64,000 nt of DNA from NCBI RefSeq assembly GCF_947500695.1, contig NZ_CANMSS010000007.1:124001-188000 (forward strand), in the 5' to 3' direction. Below, in pieces: positions 8,464 through 18,019 of this stretch (positions within the stretch are counted from its first letter, which is position 1; each line of letters starts with the position of its first letter). A model generated the notes under the pieces. It saw only the letters and a list, made by a program, of their open reading frames with translations. It made no database searches and was not told the origin of the DNA. The translations under genes were made by a program, and so were the position numbers. This DNA is from an uncultured Pseudoteredinibacter sp. Lineage in GTDB: Bacteria > Pseudomonadota > Gammaproteobacteria > Pseudomonadales > Cellvibrionaceae.

Positions 8464-10533
8464 CTAGCCATCCATTGTGAAGTCATATTCCATGGTTGGA
8501 GCAGGCGCTTGTAAATAATGCCCCTGAATATAATGCACACCAGCCTGCCATAGACTGGATAAAATGCTGGCATTCTCCACTTGCGGAATAAAGCTGGTTT
8601 TCCCAGCCTCATGCAGCTCTTCTAGCAACGCGATCAGGGCATCTGGGCTCTGATTGTTATTTTGGATATCCAAAGCGAAAGAACCATCAACTTTATAAAG
8701 CTCAGTATCCAGGTGCTTAATGGTGTTGCTTGGGTTTAATGAGCAGCCAAAGTTGGTGATAACGCAGCTTGCTTTAATCGCGTGAACTTCCTTGATAAAG
8801 CTTTGCGTGTCTTTCAAATTTTGATTGGCATCTTTTTCACTGATTTGAAAAGCCACGCTATTCGCGCCAATTTTGGCAGCCTGTAAAACTCGACTTACCC
8901 AAGCAATTAAGGTGCGATCTTGGATAGAATCAGCACTTACGGTAATCATCAGCTTGGTTTTTGGATTTTGGCTACGTTGCTTGGCCAGTGTTTTCATTGA
9001 TTCGAGGATGACCCAGCGATCCAGCTTGGCAGCACTGCCTATAGACTTTGCAAGATCTAAAAAGTGAGCGGGCGATATCTCTTCACCTTGCTCATCAAGC
9101 ATTCGTAGAAGTACTTCATAAAACTCCTCACCTGAACCTCGCAGTGAAATCACCGGCTGGAACAATAAGCGGAAACGCCCTTGGCTAATGGCTGTTTGAA
9201 TATCATCAGCGTTGGTTTTGTTGGAGCCGATGCGCTCTGGTTCGAATACTTTAATGGTGTTGCTATTGTTTTCAGCGTCGCTGCGAATCTTACTAATCGC
9301 TTCGGCTGCTTGATCGATAACGGTATCGCTATCGGTGGAATTCTCATTGATTACGGCTATGCCGATGCTGCTGCTGATTTGCACGGTTTTCTGATTGGCT
9401 TCAATAATGCTGTCGTTACAACTCTGCAGAATTTTTTGGCAGCATTGCTGCACGGCTTCCATGGTGGGCAACTGGCTTAATACCATAAAGGCATCATCAG
9501 CGTAGCGTGTCAGTATGTCTTTTTCACCTAGGCAAGGCTGGATGATATCAGCGACTTGCTTAAGAACATCGTCACTAGCACTTAGGCCCACTTTGGGCTG
9601 GACACGTTCAAAAAAGTGATCGACCTCAATCAGCAACACAAAAGCCTGTGGCGTATCTGAATTTAGCAAGTTATTGAGGTGTTTGTTCATAAACTGGCGG
9701 TTATACAGGCCAGTGCCGTGGTCGAGCTGCTTAATCTTTTGCATCTCTTCGACCAAGTCTTGATCTTGAACATTACTTTGAGTTCGCAGTTCAATACAGG
9801 GCTCTTCCTCAAAGCGACCATGGCTGAGGGATACGGTTAGCTCTTGAACGCTATCGTCGGCACAGATACATCTTAGTTTGTATTGCTGCTGCTCAAATTC
9901 ACCACCTTGTAGGGTGAACTGCTGCAAAAAAGCCTTCACTTCGGCTTGCTGAGAGCTTTCAACCAAGTCAATTACTGGGGTGCACTCAACCTCTTCGGCA
10001 TCGCTGTACTTTAATAGCTCGGCGAAAGAGCTGTTTACGTATAAGCACAGGCCATCTTGAATAAAAGCGATGCCATCACGGGAACTATCTAATAGCTCGT
10101 GGGCTCGTTGTTCGGCTTCCCGGCGCTTTTTGTCGGATTGAACACGTTGCTGCCGTTGACGGCGATTCTCCATTTCGCGGTCGATAACTAAGAGTAGGTG
10201 CTGATCTTGGTCTAGTTGAACCACATCGCAGGCACCACGTTTCATACCTTCTACGGCGACATGGCTGCCTTCGCGATCGCTTTGTAGGATAACGGGAACA
10301 TCTTTATTGTGTCGGCGAATGACCTGGATGCAATGATCGACATCGGCGCAGCTATCTTCGGCAATGAGCAGCTCCCAGTTTTGCTCCTGCAACTGTGCTT
10401 CCATGGTTTCGGCATTGACCAGCTGGGCACGGACATTCTTGCCAGCATTGTGCAGCATGCTGATGAGGCGTTCTGCCTCGCTTTCTGAGTCATTCAGAAT
10501 GAGTAGCCGTAGTGTCTGATCGGAAATCATCAT
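8464..10533 (-). CDS. fimX: FimX-like c-di-GMP effector (REC-PAS-degenerate GGDEF-EAL)
   Basis: The 689 residues match FimX in length and order: receiver (about 8-125), PAS (140-250), GGDEF (270-430) and EAL (440-685). The N-terminus LRLLILNDSESEAERL is FimX-like. Both enzymatic signatures are broken: the GGDEF site reads YADDAFMVL and the EAL site reads YEVLLRML (EVL, as I recall for Pseudomonas FimX). This suggests a c-di-GMP receptor and not an enzyme. In Pseudomonas FimX binds c-di-GMP with its EAL domain and promotes type IV pilus assembly at a cell pole. The order serB, fimX, PilZ-like gene is also seen in Pseudomonas. No pilus genes are in this window. Confidence 0.87.
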   Translation of the reverse strand: MMISDQTLRLLILNDSESEAERLISMLHNAGKNVRAQLVNAETMEAQLQEQNWELLIAEDSCADVDHCIQVIRRHNKDVPVILQSDREGSHVAVEGMKRGACDVVQLDQDQHLLLVIDREMENRRQRQQRVQSDKKRREAEQRAHELLDSSRDGIAFIQDGLCLYVNSSFAELLKYSDAEEVECTPVIDLVESSQQAEVKAFLQQFTLQGGEFEQQQYKLRCICADDSVQELTVSLSHGRFEEEPCIELRTQSNVQDQDLVEEMQKIKQLDHGTGLYNRQFMNKHLNNLLNSDTPQAFVLLIEVDHFFERVQPKVGLSASDDVLKQVADIIQPCLGEKDILTRYADDAFMVLSQLPTMEAVQQCCQKILQSCNDSIIEANQKTVQISSSIGIAVINENSTDSDTVIDQAAEAISKIRSDAENNSNTIKVFEPERIGSNKTNADDIQTAISQGRFRLLFQPVISLRGSGEEFYEVLLRMLDEQGEEISPAHFLDLAKSIGSAAKLDRWVILESMKTLAKQRSQNPKTKLMITVSADSIQDRTLIAWVSRVLQAAKIGANSVAFQISEKDANQNLKDTQSFIKEVHAIKASCVITNFGCSLNPSNTIKHLDTELYKVDGSFALDIQNNNQSPDALIALLEELHEAGKTSFIPQVENASILSSLWQAGVHYIQGHYLQAPAPTMEYDFTMDG

Positions 10534-10699
10534 CGTCCATTAAAACTCGTGGCAAATACAACGCAAACTTTGCCGAAACCTCAAGCGAACCAAGTAAATA
10601 GCTATGGCTGGCCTAAGTTAAGGGAGGCTAATACTAACCCATCGACTTGCAAGGTGAAACCCGCGTTACAGATGCATTTCTATTTTTGGCGGGCTACGT

Positions 10700-12466
10700 T
10701 TAGCCTGTCTCAAGTGTTCTGAACTCAAACTGACTGATTGAGCCGGTATCCATCGTTTTACGGGTGAGTTGTACCGTTTTCTCTTCCCCGCGGCGATTTA
10801 GGCGCACCTTTTGCCCCTCTTGAAACGGCACAGAAGGCGTAAGCAAGCAGGCCTTCTTGCGCATGCTTTTCTGCTCAGGAAGAAAGAACACTCTCATATA
10901 ATCGGCATTATCACCGCTTTTATGAATTAAAGAGGCTCCAAATGGACTCGCGAGACTTGATAAAAGTTCCACACCAAAAGAGCTGGCGCCGCGACTTTGT
11001 CTAACCCAGCGGATCATGCCGAGTGTCCAACCGGTGGCATCACCTTCTCTGAGGGCAATCAGCTCTCCGGATTTTAGGGATTTTGGGACGTCTTGCTGCC
11101 AATTTAGACAATAGCCACCTTGGCTGCGATCTTCGCTGATGACCTGGTGTATGGGAAATTTGTTCTTTTCCTGCTCATGCTCGCGCTTTGCAAGCTGAGA
11201 TTCAATATCTAAGGTTGAGAACAGTAAGGGGTCAAAGTTTCGTCCGCTGCCGCCGGCATCAAAGGCGTTGGACCAAGGGTCGTCACTGCTGGCTTCTTGC
11301 TTTTGATCTTTTAGGTAGGGGTTATTATCTTGTCCTAAATTTACTTTTCCTGAGCCTAGTACGAAGCTTTCAAACGGAATACCGCCGCTGAGGTGGAAGT
11401 GAATGCCACTCATACCAACCAGTGCATCTAGCTTTTGTTTGTAGCTTACTCGCTCGTGAGCACGATGGTATTGGGTGCTCCAGGCTTCTGTTAAGTGCGC
11501 AATGAGGGAAGTACTGATTCCTTTAGGAATAGTGAGAACATCATTGCCTTCAAGCTCTCCACCAAGTTGCTTATCTAGTGTGGATAACAGTGGAGCAATA
11601 TCGACAGCCAGGCAGCCTTCTAACTCGGCAAGAGGGATTAAACTCTTGGGGCTAGGTGGGCTATCGCTATTGGGATTGACCACAAAGACCGACTCAGCGT
11701 CGCTTTTGTTGGGGCGCAATCGTATATGCGATGCCCAGAGCTCCAATAGCTTGTAGGCCGTTGAAACATCAAATTGGCGCAACTTATTGGGGTTTGCGCA
11801 GGCAAGCAAAATAATTCGTTGATAGGCTTCGCGAATGGTACTTTGAGAAACATGGCTCAGTAGTTCATCTGCCACAGGCAATTGGTCTAAGGCTGAGTTT
11901 TGCGCCACTTGAAACAAGCTGTGCATGCTCAACCAAAGGCTTGGCGTTGTAGCGGCATAGAGCTGATAGCTCCTCATAAGTTGGATGCTCAGACCGTTAA
12001 TGGCACGATGTAAAGCTAAAGTAAGCGCCTGGGCATGAGGGTTTTGCGGGTCACCGTCGTTGAGCTTAGCGTCACAGGCAATATCACGAGCGACGATACA
12101 GTAGCCATGGGTAATGTGTTTTTGCAGGGCCAAAGCAACAATCGCCGCTTTCATGGCATCTTCTGGCAGCACCACAGGCTTGTTTAGAAAGCTCTGTGAA
12201 AGACCTTGAATGCATCGTTGCACATAAGGTCTTAGGCTTTCTAACATAGCTAGGCGCTGATTGGGCTTGGCTTGTAACCTAGCGACCTCGGGTAGTGCTT
12301 TGTATAAGATTACGCTAGTGTGGTTCACTCTGGTGGCAGGTAGGCTATCGGCCCACGCCGCAACATCTTGGGGGCGGTAGCCTTTGCAAAAGCTTAGCGA
12401 CTCCAAGTCTTGGGGGGGGAGTTTGATCCGCCCAAACAGTTTGATAGCTATTCCAACAGCGCTCAT
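10700..12466 (-). CDS. Conserved protein with C-terminal PilZ-like domain
   Basis: A 588-residue cytoplasmic protein without signal peptide or membrane segment. The first 450 residues are mostly helical and I recognise no catalytic motif. The last 110 or so look like a PilZ-type beta barrel (SGELIALREG, WTLGMIRWVRQSRGASSFGVELL), though the RxxxR c-di-GMP signature is not clear. A long uncharacterised gene sits beside fimX in Pseudomonas in the same relation, so a role in c-di-GMP output or pilus control is a guess from context. Confidence 0.6.
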   Translation of the reverse strand: MSAVGIAIKLFGRIKLPPQDLESLSFCKGYRPQDVAAWADSLPATRVNHTSVILYKALPEVARLQAKPNQRLAMLESLRPYVQRCIQGLSQSFLNKPVVLPEDAMKAAIVALALQKHITHGYCIVARDIACDAKLNDGDPQNPHAQALTLALHRAINGLSIQLMRSYQLYAATTPSLWLSMHSLFQVAQNSALDQLPVADELLSHVSQSTIREAYQRIILLACANPNKLRQFDVSTAYKLLELWASHIRLRPNKSDAESVFVVNPNSDSPPSPKSLIPLAELEGCLAVDIAPLLSTLDKQLGGELEGNDVLTIPKGISTSLIAHLTEAWSTQYHRAHERVSYKQKLDALVGMSGIHFHLSGGIPFESFVLGSGKVNLGQDNNPYLKDQKQEASSDDPWSNAFDAGGSGRNFDPLLFSTLDIESQLAKREHEQEKNKFPIHQVISEDRSQGGYCLNWQQDVPKSLKSGELIALREGDATGWTLGMIRWVRQSRGASSFGVELLSSLASPFGASLIHKSGDNADYMRVFFLPEQKSMRKKACLLTPSVPFQEGQKVRLNRRGEEKTVQLTRKTMDTGSISQFEFRTLETG

Positions 12467-12636
12467 TGAAAACTCATTATTTCCTAATTAGTAGCCATTA
12501 CTCTTCATTCTTAACTCTAGCTTAGAGTAATAACATTTAGGTGATTTATTGTTCAGTAGCAGCAAATATTCAGCCTCTATTCAATATGCTGCTACTCATC
12601 TTCGGCATTTAGTGTGAAGCTTATCACAATAATAGA

Positions 12637-13695
12637 CTAGATTATGGGAGTTTTCGCTGGCTGGCCTGGGATTTCTTGGGTTAATAGTGGCACCAGATAG
12701 CCCGGTAACTCAGCGCGTAGCTGGTGATATAGCGCTTGGGCATGCCGATCATCTACCTGAAAGTGCGCGGCACCTTGTACCTTGTCGAGCTGATGTAGGT
12801 AGTAGGGTTGAATGTAGCACTCATAAAGCGCTTCGCTTAAGCTTGCTAGGATATCGACATCATCGTTGATACCTTTTAAAAGCACCGACTGATTGTATAG
12901 GCGTACACCAGCGTCTTTTAAAGTGAGGCAGGCCTGCTTCAGTTGAGGGGAAATCTCCTGGGGGTGATTGATGTGCAGAACCAGGGATGTTTGTAAGTGT
13001 TTGCTGTTCATCCAGCCCAATAATTCACTGCATACCCGTTGTGGAAGTACTACCGGTAGGCGGCTATGAACGCGCAGGCGTTTGATGTGAGGGATTTGTG
13101 AAAGCTTCTCTGTTAGCCAGGATAGCTGCTTATCACCTTGGCTTAGAGGGTCTCCGCCACTCAAGATTACCTCGCTAAGACTACTATCTTGGGCAATGTA
13201 ATTAATGGCATCCAGCCACTGTTTGCGTCCAAGATGGTGATCTTGATAGGGAAAGTGGCGTCGGAAACAATAACGGCAGTTAATCGCGCATTGGTTGCTG
13301 GCCATCAGCAATAGACGCCCTTTGTACTTATGAATGACACCTGGGAGGGGGTTAAACTGCTCACTCTCTTCTAGAGGCTCTTTGCTATAAGCGCTGTGCT
13401 CAAGGGTTTCGGCCAAGGCTGGCATGACTTGCAGTAACAAAGGGTCTTGCAGATCAGCTTTTTGCATCAAGCCGGCAAAGTGTCGAGTCACTCGTAGCTC
13501 GAATTGTTCATTAGCCTTAGGACAGAGTTCGTCCAAACTAATGTTTAAGAGCTCGGCCAGCTCACTGGGGCAGCGTATCAACTGTTGCAACTCTTGCTGC
13601 CAGCTACCTTGGGATAAGCCATATTGGGAGCTATCCCCTTTGAGGCCATCGTCTTCAGGCGACACTAACTTTATAGGTGGAAGGGTGGTGTTCAT
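12637..13695 (-). CDS. epmB: EF-P lysine 2,3-aminomutase (radical SAM)
   Basis: EpmB turns (S)-alpha-lysine into (R)-beta-lysine, which EpmA attaches to elongation factor P. The 352-residue protein has the radical SAM cluster CAINCRYC (C136, C140, C143), followed by FRRHFPYQ and VILSGGDPLSQ. Its length fits the short EpmB form and not the longer catabolic KamA enzymes. It is divergent from efp, with about 235 bp between start codons, and epmA lies directly downstream of efp, so the whole modification pathway is together. Confidence 0.93.
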   Translation of the reverse strand: MNTTLPPIKLVSPEDDGLKGDSSQYGLSQGSWQQELQQLIRCPSELAELLNISLDELCPKANEQFELRVTRHFAGLMQKADLQDPLLLQVMPALAETLEHSAYSKEPLEESEQFNPLPGVIHKYKGRLLLMASNQCAINCRYCFRRHFPYQDHHLGRKQWLDAINYIAQDSSLSEVILSGGDPLSQGDKQLSWLTEKLSQIPHIKRLRVHSRLPVVLPQRVCSELLGWMNSKHLQTSLVLHINHPQEISPQLKQACLTLKDAGVRLYNQSVLLKGINDDVDILASLSEALYECYIQPYYLHQLDKVQGAAHFQVDDRHAQALYHQLRAELPGYLVPLLTQEIPGQPAKTPII

Positions 13696-13931
13696 ATAAG
13701 TGGTATCGGAGACGCTATTGGGGCAATGAGGGGGCTATAAACATATCAGCGGCTATTGTAGCAGTTCTGTGGCTGGCTCTCGAACTTAGCGTTAATGCTA
13801 GGTATAATGGCCGGCTTTACGCTCGATCTAACTGTTGGGCTCGTATCTAAATTCAATTTGATGCGTAGCAGGTACTGACAGGGGCCTAGGCCAAATCGAG
13901 TATAGCCTTGAACGTAAGATTGGAAACAACC

Positions 13932-14501
13932 ATGGCAAATTACTCTACCAATGAATTTCGTGGCGGCCTGAAAGTAATGCTCGATGGCGAGCCATGCTCT
14001 ATTTTGGATAATGAGTTCGTAAAACCTGGTAAAGGTCAGGCCTTTAACCGCGTTAAATTGCGTAACTTAAATACTGGCCGCGTTTGGGAGCGCACCTTTA
14101 AATCAGGTGAAAGCTTAGAAGGCGCCGATGTAATGGATTACGATATGGAATACCTCTACACCGATGGTGAGTTTTGGCATTTCATGGATCCTACCAGCTA
14201 TGAGCAGCATCAAGCGGACGAGAAAGCCGTTGGTGAGACTGCTAAGTGGTTGCGCGAGCAGGATGTCGTAACGGTAACTCTTTATAACGGCTCACCATTG
14301 GCTGTTACTCCGCCAAATCATGTTGAACTAGAAATCACTGAAACTGATCCAGGTGTTAAAGGCGATACCGCTAACGGAGGCTCTAAGCCAGCGACCTTGT
14401 CTACTGGTGCTGTTGTTAAGGTTCCTTTGTTCTTGTCTCAAGGTGAGACGATCCGTGTAGACACCCGCACCGGTGAATACATTGGCCGTGCAAAAGACTA
14501 A
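13932..14501 (+). CDS. efp: Elongation factor P
   Basis: EF-P enters the ribosomal E-site and relieves stalling at consecutive prolines. The 189-residue protein begins [13 protein letters not shown] and has the standard three-barrel length. Lysine 34, in VKPGKGQAF, is the residue expected to receive beta-lysine from EpmA. I chose ATG 13932 because this N-terminus matches the family; the in-frame extension upstream is not conserved-looking. A strong terminator follows. Confidence 0.96.
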   Translation: MANYSTNEFRGGLKVMLDGEPCSILDNEFVKPGKGQAFNRVKLRNLNTGRVWERTFKSGESLEGADVMDYDMEYLYTDGEFWHFMDPTSYEQHQADEKAVGETAKWLREQDVVTVTLYNGSPLAVTPPNHVELEITETDPGVKGDTANGGSKPATLSTGAVVKVPLFLSQGETIRVDTRTGEYIGRAKD

Positions 14502-14527
14502 TTTGCTCTTTGCATGATTCCTTATTG

Positions 14528-14562
14528 AACAGGCCAGCTAATTGCTGGCCTGTTTGCTTTTG
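14528..14562 (+). terminator. Rho-independent terminator after efp
   Basis: An 11-bp stem (AACAGGCCAGC with GCTGGCCTGTT), a 5-nt loop and a T-rich tail. It separates efp from epmA, so epmA probably has its own promoter in the 87 bp before its start. Confidence 0.85.
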
Positions 14563-14648
14563 GCCGTTTTAAAACTAGATAGTTAAAAGTCTTGAGTGCA
14601 AGTTGCCTTCAAAACCGCTGAAACATGAATCGAAACATGGGGTGAAAA

Positions 14649-15638
14649 ATGACAGAAGCAGACTGGCAACCCAATGCAAACTTTGAAACTCTGCGTCTTA
14701 GAGCAATTCTGAATCGCTTTATAAGGGAGTTTTTTCACGAGCGCTCAGTGCTGGAAGTTGAAACGCCCTTACTCGCTCAGCACCCCGTAAGCGATCCGTA
14801 TATCGAATGCTTACCTTGTCTCCACCAAGGGAAAAATTACCACCTGCAAAGCTCGCCCGAATACGCCATGAAGCGTTTATTGGCCGCAGGCTCTGGGGAT
14901 ATTTATAGCTTGGCAAAAGTGTTTCGCGCCGGTGAAAGTGGCCGCCGACACAATGTCGAGTTTACCATGTTGGAATGGTATCGCTTGGGCTTGGATGATC
15001 ATCAATTGATGCCGGAGTTAGCTGAGTTGGTCTGCCAAGCGGCCAGGTTGATTGCAGCTCAATTGAGCCTTCCGGCCACTGAGTTAAATGTAAAATACCT
15101 CAGCTATCGAGAAGTTTTTGTCGAGCACCTAGAGATAGATCCGCACGAAGCTGGCTTGCCTGAACTACAGCAATGCATCGATCAGTACTTGGATATGGGC
15201 GATTATCGCTGTGAAGACAAAAGCACAGCATTAGATATTCTAATCAGCCAATGTATAGAGCCTAAGCTAAGTAACGGATTGCTATTTATTTATGATTATC
15301 CGGCGTGCCAATCGGCATTGGCTCGCCTGGCCCAGAATGAGCATGGGCAGCTAGTAGCGCGACGATTTGAAGTGTTTTTAAACGGTATGGAGCTGGCCAA
15401 TGGTTATTGGGAGTTGCAAGATGCCCAAGAGCAGCGCCAGCGCTTTGTGGCTGATAACCAACAGCGCCAGCAAAGTGGCCTGCCTCAGGTTGGCATCGAC
15501 GAACGTTTATTGGCGGCTATGGAAAGAGGCTTGCCAGAATGTGCAGGGGTGGCGCTGGGGGTGGATAGACTGTTATTACAACTTAGCAAAGCTCAGCATA
15601 TTGAAGAAGTATTGAGCTTTGCTTGGTCGCGAGCCTAG
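14649..15638 (+). CDS. epmA: EF-P--(R)-beta-lysine ligase
   Basis: EpmA (also GenX, PoxA or YjeA) is a shortened lysyl-tRNA synthetase that attaches (R)-beta-lysine to EF-P. The 329 residues are a class II synthetase core without the anticodon-binding domain. Motif 2 (FRAGESGRRHNVEFTMLEWY) and motif 3 (GVALGVDRLLL) are clear. It lies directly after efp. Confidence 0.95.
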   Translation: MTEADWQPNANFETLRLRAILNRFIREFFHERSVLEVETPLLAQHPVSDPYIECLPCLHQGKNYHLQSSPEYAMKRLLAAGSGDIYSLAKVFRAGESGRRHNVEFTMLEWYRLGLDDHQLMPELAELVCQAARLIAAQLSLPATELNVKYLSYREVFVEHLEIDPHEAGLPELQQCIDQYLDMGDYRCEDKSTALDILISQCIEPKLSNGLLFIYDYPACQSALARLAQNEHGQLVARRFEVFLNGMELANGYWELQDAQEQRQRFVADNQQRQQSGLPQVGIDERLLAAMERGLPECAGVALGVDRLLLQLSKAQHIEEVLSFAWSRA

Positions 15639-15679
15639 GCTTTTTTATAATAGGCTTCTTAGGGCGATGTTTGATCGCC

Positions 15680-16528
15680 TTAAATATCATCCAAATTGCA
15701 ATTCAGATTGTGGTTCATATTCAAAGCGGGTTGTTCACTGTCGGGGCAGCCAACAACCTTTGCAGGTACTCCCGCAACGGTCGTATGAGGGGCAACATCT
15801 TTTAGTACCACACTGCCGGCACCAACCTTTGAGCCTTCACCAATTTCAATATTGCCGATAATTTTTGCACCGGCGCTAATCAATACCCCGGCTCTAACTT
15901 TAGGGTGACGGTCGCCAGAAACCTTACCGGTACCGCCGAGTGTGACGGCCTGCATGATGGAGACATTGTCTTCAACGACAGCAGTTTCACCAATCACAAT
16001 ACCCGTGGCGTGGTCCAGCATAATGCCTTGGCCGATGGTCGCCGCTGGGTGAATATCTACCGAAAACACGACCGAAATTCTATTTTGAAAAAACAGTGCT
16101 AGTGCTTTGCGATCATGGCGCCAAAGCCAGTTGGCCACTCTAAAGGCTTGTAAAGCATGAAAGCCTTTGTAGTATAAAAAGGGTATCGATAAGGAGTCGC
16201 AGGCTGAGTCGCGATGTTTCACCGCAGCAATATCGGCACGCATGGCTGCGCCGATGCTAGCATCATCGCGTAAGGCCTGATGAATAACCTCTCGAATTAA
16301 CAAGGCAGAGGCTTCGGGGCTTTCTAATTTGTTGGCTAGGTGATAGCTCAATGAGCACTCGAGGGATTCGTGATTTAAAATGGTGGCATGCAGAAAACTC
16401 GCAAGAATTGGCTCTTTTTGGGCCTGTTGCTGAGTTTCTTGTCGGATGCTTTGCCAAATAAAGTCGCCTTGATGGTCAATTGCTTGGCCATTATGTTCAC
16501 TTTGGCTTTTAGGGGCGCTAATACTCAT
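15680..16528 (-). CDS. cysE: Serine O-acetyltransferase
   Basis: CysE acetylates L-serine with acetyl-CoA, the first step of cysteine synthesis. The N-terminal helical domain (EPILASFLHATILNHES, LSYHLANKL) and the left-handed beta-helix with hexapeptide repeats (DIHPAATIGQGIMLDHATG, SIMQAVTLGGTGK) closely follow the E. coli enzyme. The short C-terminal tail after GCPDSEQPA may interact with cysteine synthase. I chose ATG 16528 because an AGGTGTAGG segment lies just upstream. Confidence 0.94.
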   Translation of the reverse strand: MSISAPKSQSEHNGQAIDHQGDFIWQSIRQETQQQAQKEPILASFLHATILNHESLECSLSYHLANKLESPEASALLIREVIHQALRDDASIGAAMRADIAAVKHRDSACDSLSIPFLYYKGFHALQAFRVANWLWRHDRKALALFFQNRISVVFSVDIHPAATIGQGIMLDHATGIVIGETAVVEDNVSIMQAVTLGGTGKVSGDRHPKVRAGVLISAGAKIIGNIEIGEGSKVGAGSVVLKDVAPHTTVAGVPAKVVGCPDSEQPALNMNHNLNCNLDDI

Positions 16529-16649
16529 TCGCCTACACCTATTGGTAATCACTTAGTAGTACAACTATATCTTATCAGTGCTAAGTTCGCCTGATAGGGT
16601 GATCAATTTTTGTAAAGTCTAATGTAGTTTCGGGTGACTCATTACCGAG

Positions 16650-17627
16650 CTAAAACACTTGCAGGCTAGGCTCTTGCATAGCTGCCAATTGCTCCCTTAG
16701 CGATAAGATATGCTCTGCCCAATAGCGCTCAGTATTAAACCAGGGGAAGGCTTTTGGAAAGGCTGGGTCGGACCAGCGACGAGCTAGCCAGGCCGAATAC
16801 TGCATTAGGCGTAAGCTGCGTAAGGCCTCGATCAACTGGATTTCAGCGGTGTCGAAATCACAAAATTCTCGGTAGCCCTCAAGAATCTCGCTAAGTTGCT
16901 CGGTTTGCTGATTGCGCTCGCCAGAGAGCAACATCCATAAATCCTGAACCGCTGGGGCCATGCGGGCATCATCAAAATCAACGAAATGTGCAGTATCGTG
17001 GCGCCACAAAATATTGCCGATATGGCAGTCACCATGACAACGTATCCACTTTGCGCTGCTGCGAGCAAAAACATCTTCCACTCTTTGCAGAATATCTAAG
17101 CTCAAGCTGTCATAAGCTGGGATTAACTCATCGGGGATGAATTTATTATCCAGCAGGAATTGGCGGCTATCTGTGCCATAGCTTTTAATATCTAAGCGCG
17201 GGCGATATTGAAAATCGCTTTGCTTGCCAAGCTGGTGAATTCGCCCTAAAGCTCGGCCTATGCTGAACAACTGATCTAGATCCCCAGTCTCTGGAGCATG
17301 ACCGCCCTGGCGAGGGTATAGCGCAAACATAAACCCAGCGTGCTCAAATAAGGTGTCGCCAGCTGAGTTTTGCCATGGAGCGACGACAGAAAGATCGAGG
17401 TCTCGCAGCTCTGAACTAAAGCGATGCTCTTCTAGAATCTGCTCGCGGCTCCAGCGCTCAGGGCGATAGAATTTGCCGATTAGGGCTGGGGCGTCTTCTA
17501 TACCAATTTGGTATACGCGATTTTCATAGCTATTGAGAGGGTAGATACGCAGATCACAAATTAAGCCCTGGGACTCGACGGAGTCAATTACGGTTTCAGG
17601 CTGAAGGGCGTCGTAAGGGTGTTGCAT
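16650..17627 (-). CDS. srkA: Stress response kinase A (YihE/RdoA-like)
   Basis: SrkA is a choline-kinase-fold Ser/Thr protein kinase that protects stressed cells. The 325 residues show the catalytic loop CHGDCHIGNILW and the metal-binding block HFVDFDDARMAPAVQDLWML, as in E. coli YihE. N-terminal YPLNSYENRVYQIG is also typical. It lies between cysE and a small inverted-repeat element. Confidence 0.9.
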   Translation of the reverse strand: MQHPYDALQPETVIDSVESQGLICDLRIYPLNSYENRVYQIGIEDAPALIGKFYRPERWSREQILEEHRFSSELRDLDLSVVAPWQNSAGDTLFEHAGFMFALYPRQGGHAPETGDLDQLFSIGRALGRIHQLGKQSDFQYRPRLDIKSYGTDSRQFLLDNKFIPDELIPAYDSLSLDILQRVEDVFARSSAKWIRCHGDCHIGNILWRHDTAHFVDFDDARMAPAVQDLWMLLSGERNQQTEQLSEILEGYREFCDFDTAEIQLIEALRSLRLMQYSAWLARRWSDPAFPKAFPWFNTERYWAEHILSLREQLAAMQEPSLQVF

Positions 17628-17636
17628 AAAAACTCT

Positions 17637-17784
17637 CTAGCAGGCTGTTGAAAAACGTTTTCGAGGCAGTCAGCGCTAGGCAAAAACAAGCGAAAAAGCG
17701 CAGTTTATATTTAATAAATGAGCATTTTGAGCTTGTTTTTAACAACGCGATGGCAACGCAGGTAGTTTTTCAACAGCCTGCTAG
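17637..17784. mobile_element. 148-bp MITE-like element with perfect terminal inverted repeats
   Basis: The ends 17637-17656 and 17765-17784 are perfect 20-bp inverted repeats, reading CTAGCAGGCTGTTGAAAAAC inwards from each side. The outer CTAG may instead be a 4-bp target duplication. A second inverted pair inside (CAAAAACAAGC near 17680 and GCTTGTTTTT near 17731) lets the whole element fold. It has no open reading frame, so it would need a transposase in trans. It sits 11 bp upstream of the srkA start codon and may affect its expression. Confidence 0.8.
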
Positions 17785-18019
17785 CATTGGCTCTCTGTAG
17801 AGCTGCAAGCATACGTGATTTTCTTGGCTATTTCTTAGCTATTTATTCGCTAGCAAGCAGCTAGCTTTCGGACGCTTTAAGGGGCGCTTTCTCTGAAATC
17901 GCTGATCTTCTGTAAGTAGGCCTTTTGACTCGGCTAGAAATGTCTATAAAGCCCTTTTCTCGGCTTAATCTATGCGTATAATCCTGAGTGATTTTTAAAC
18001 GGTTTCAGAGGTTTGTAGC

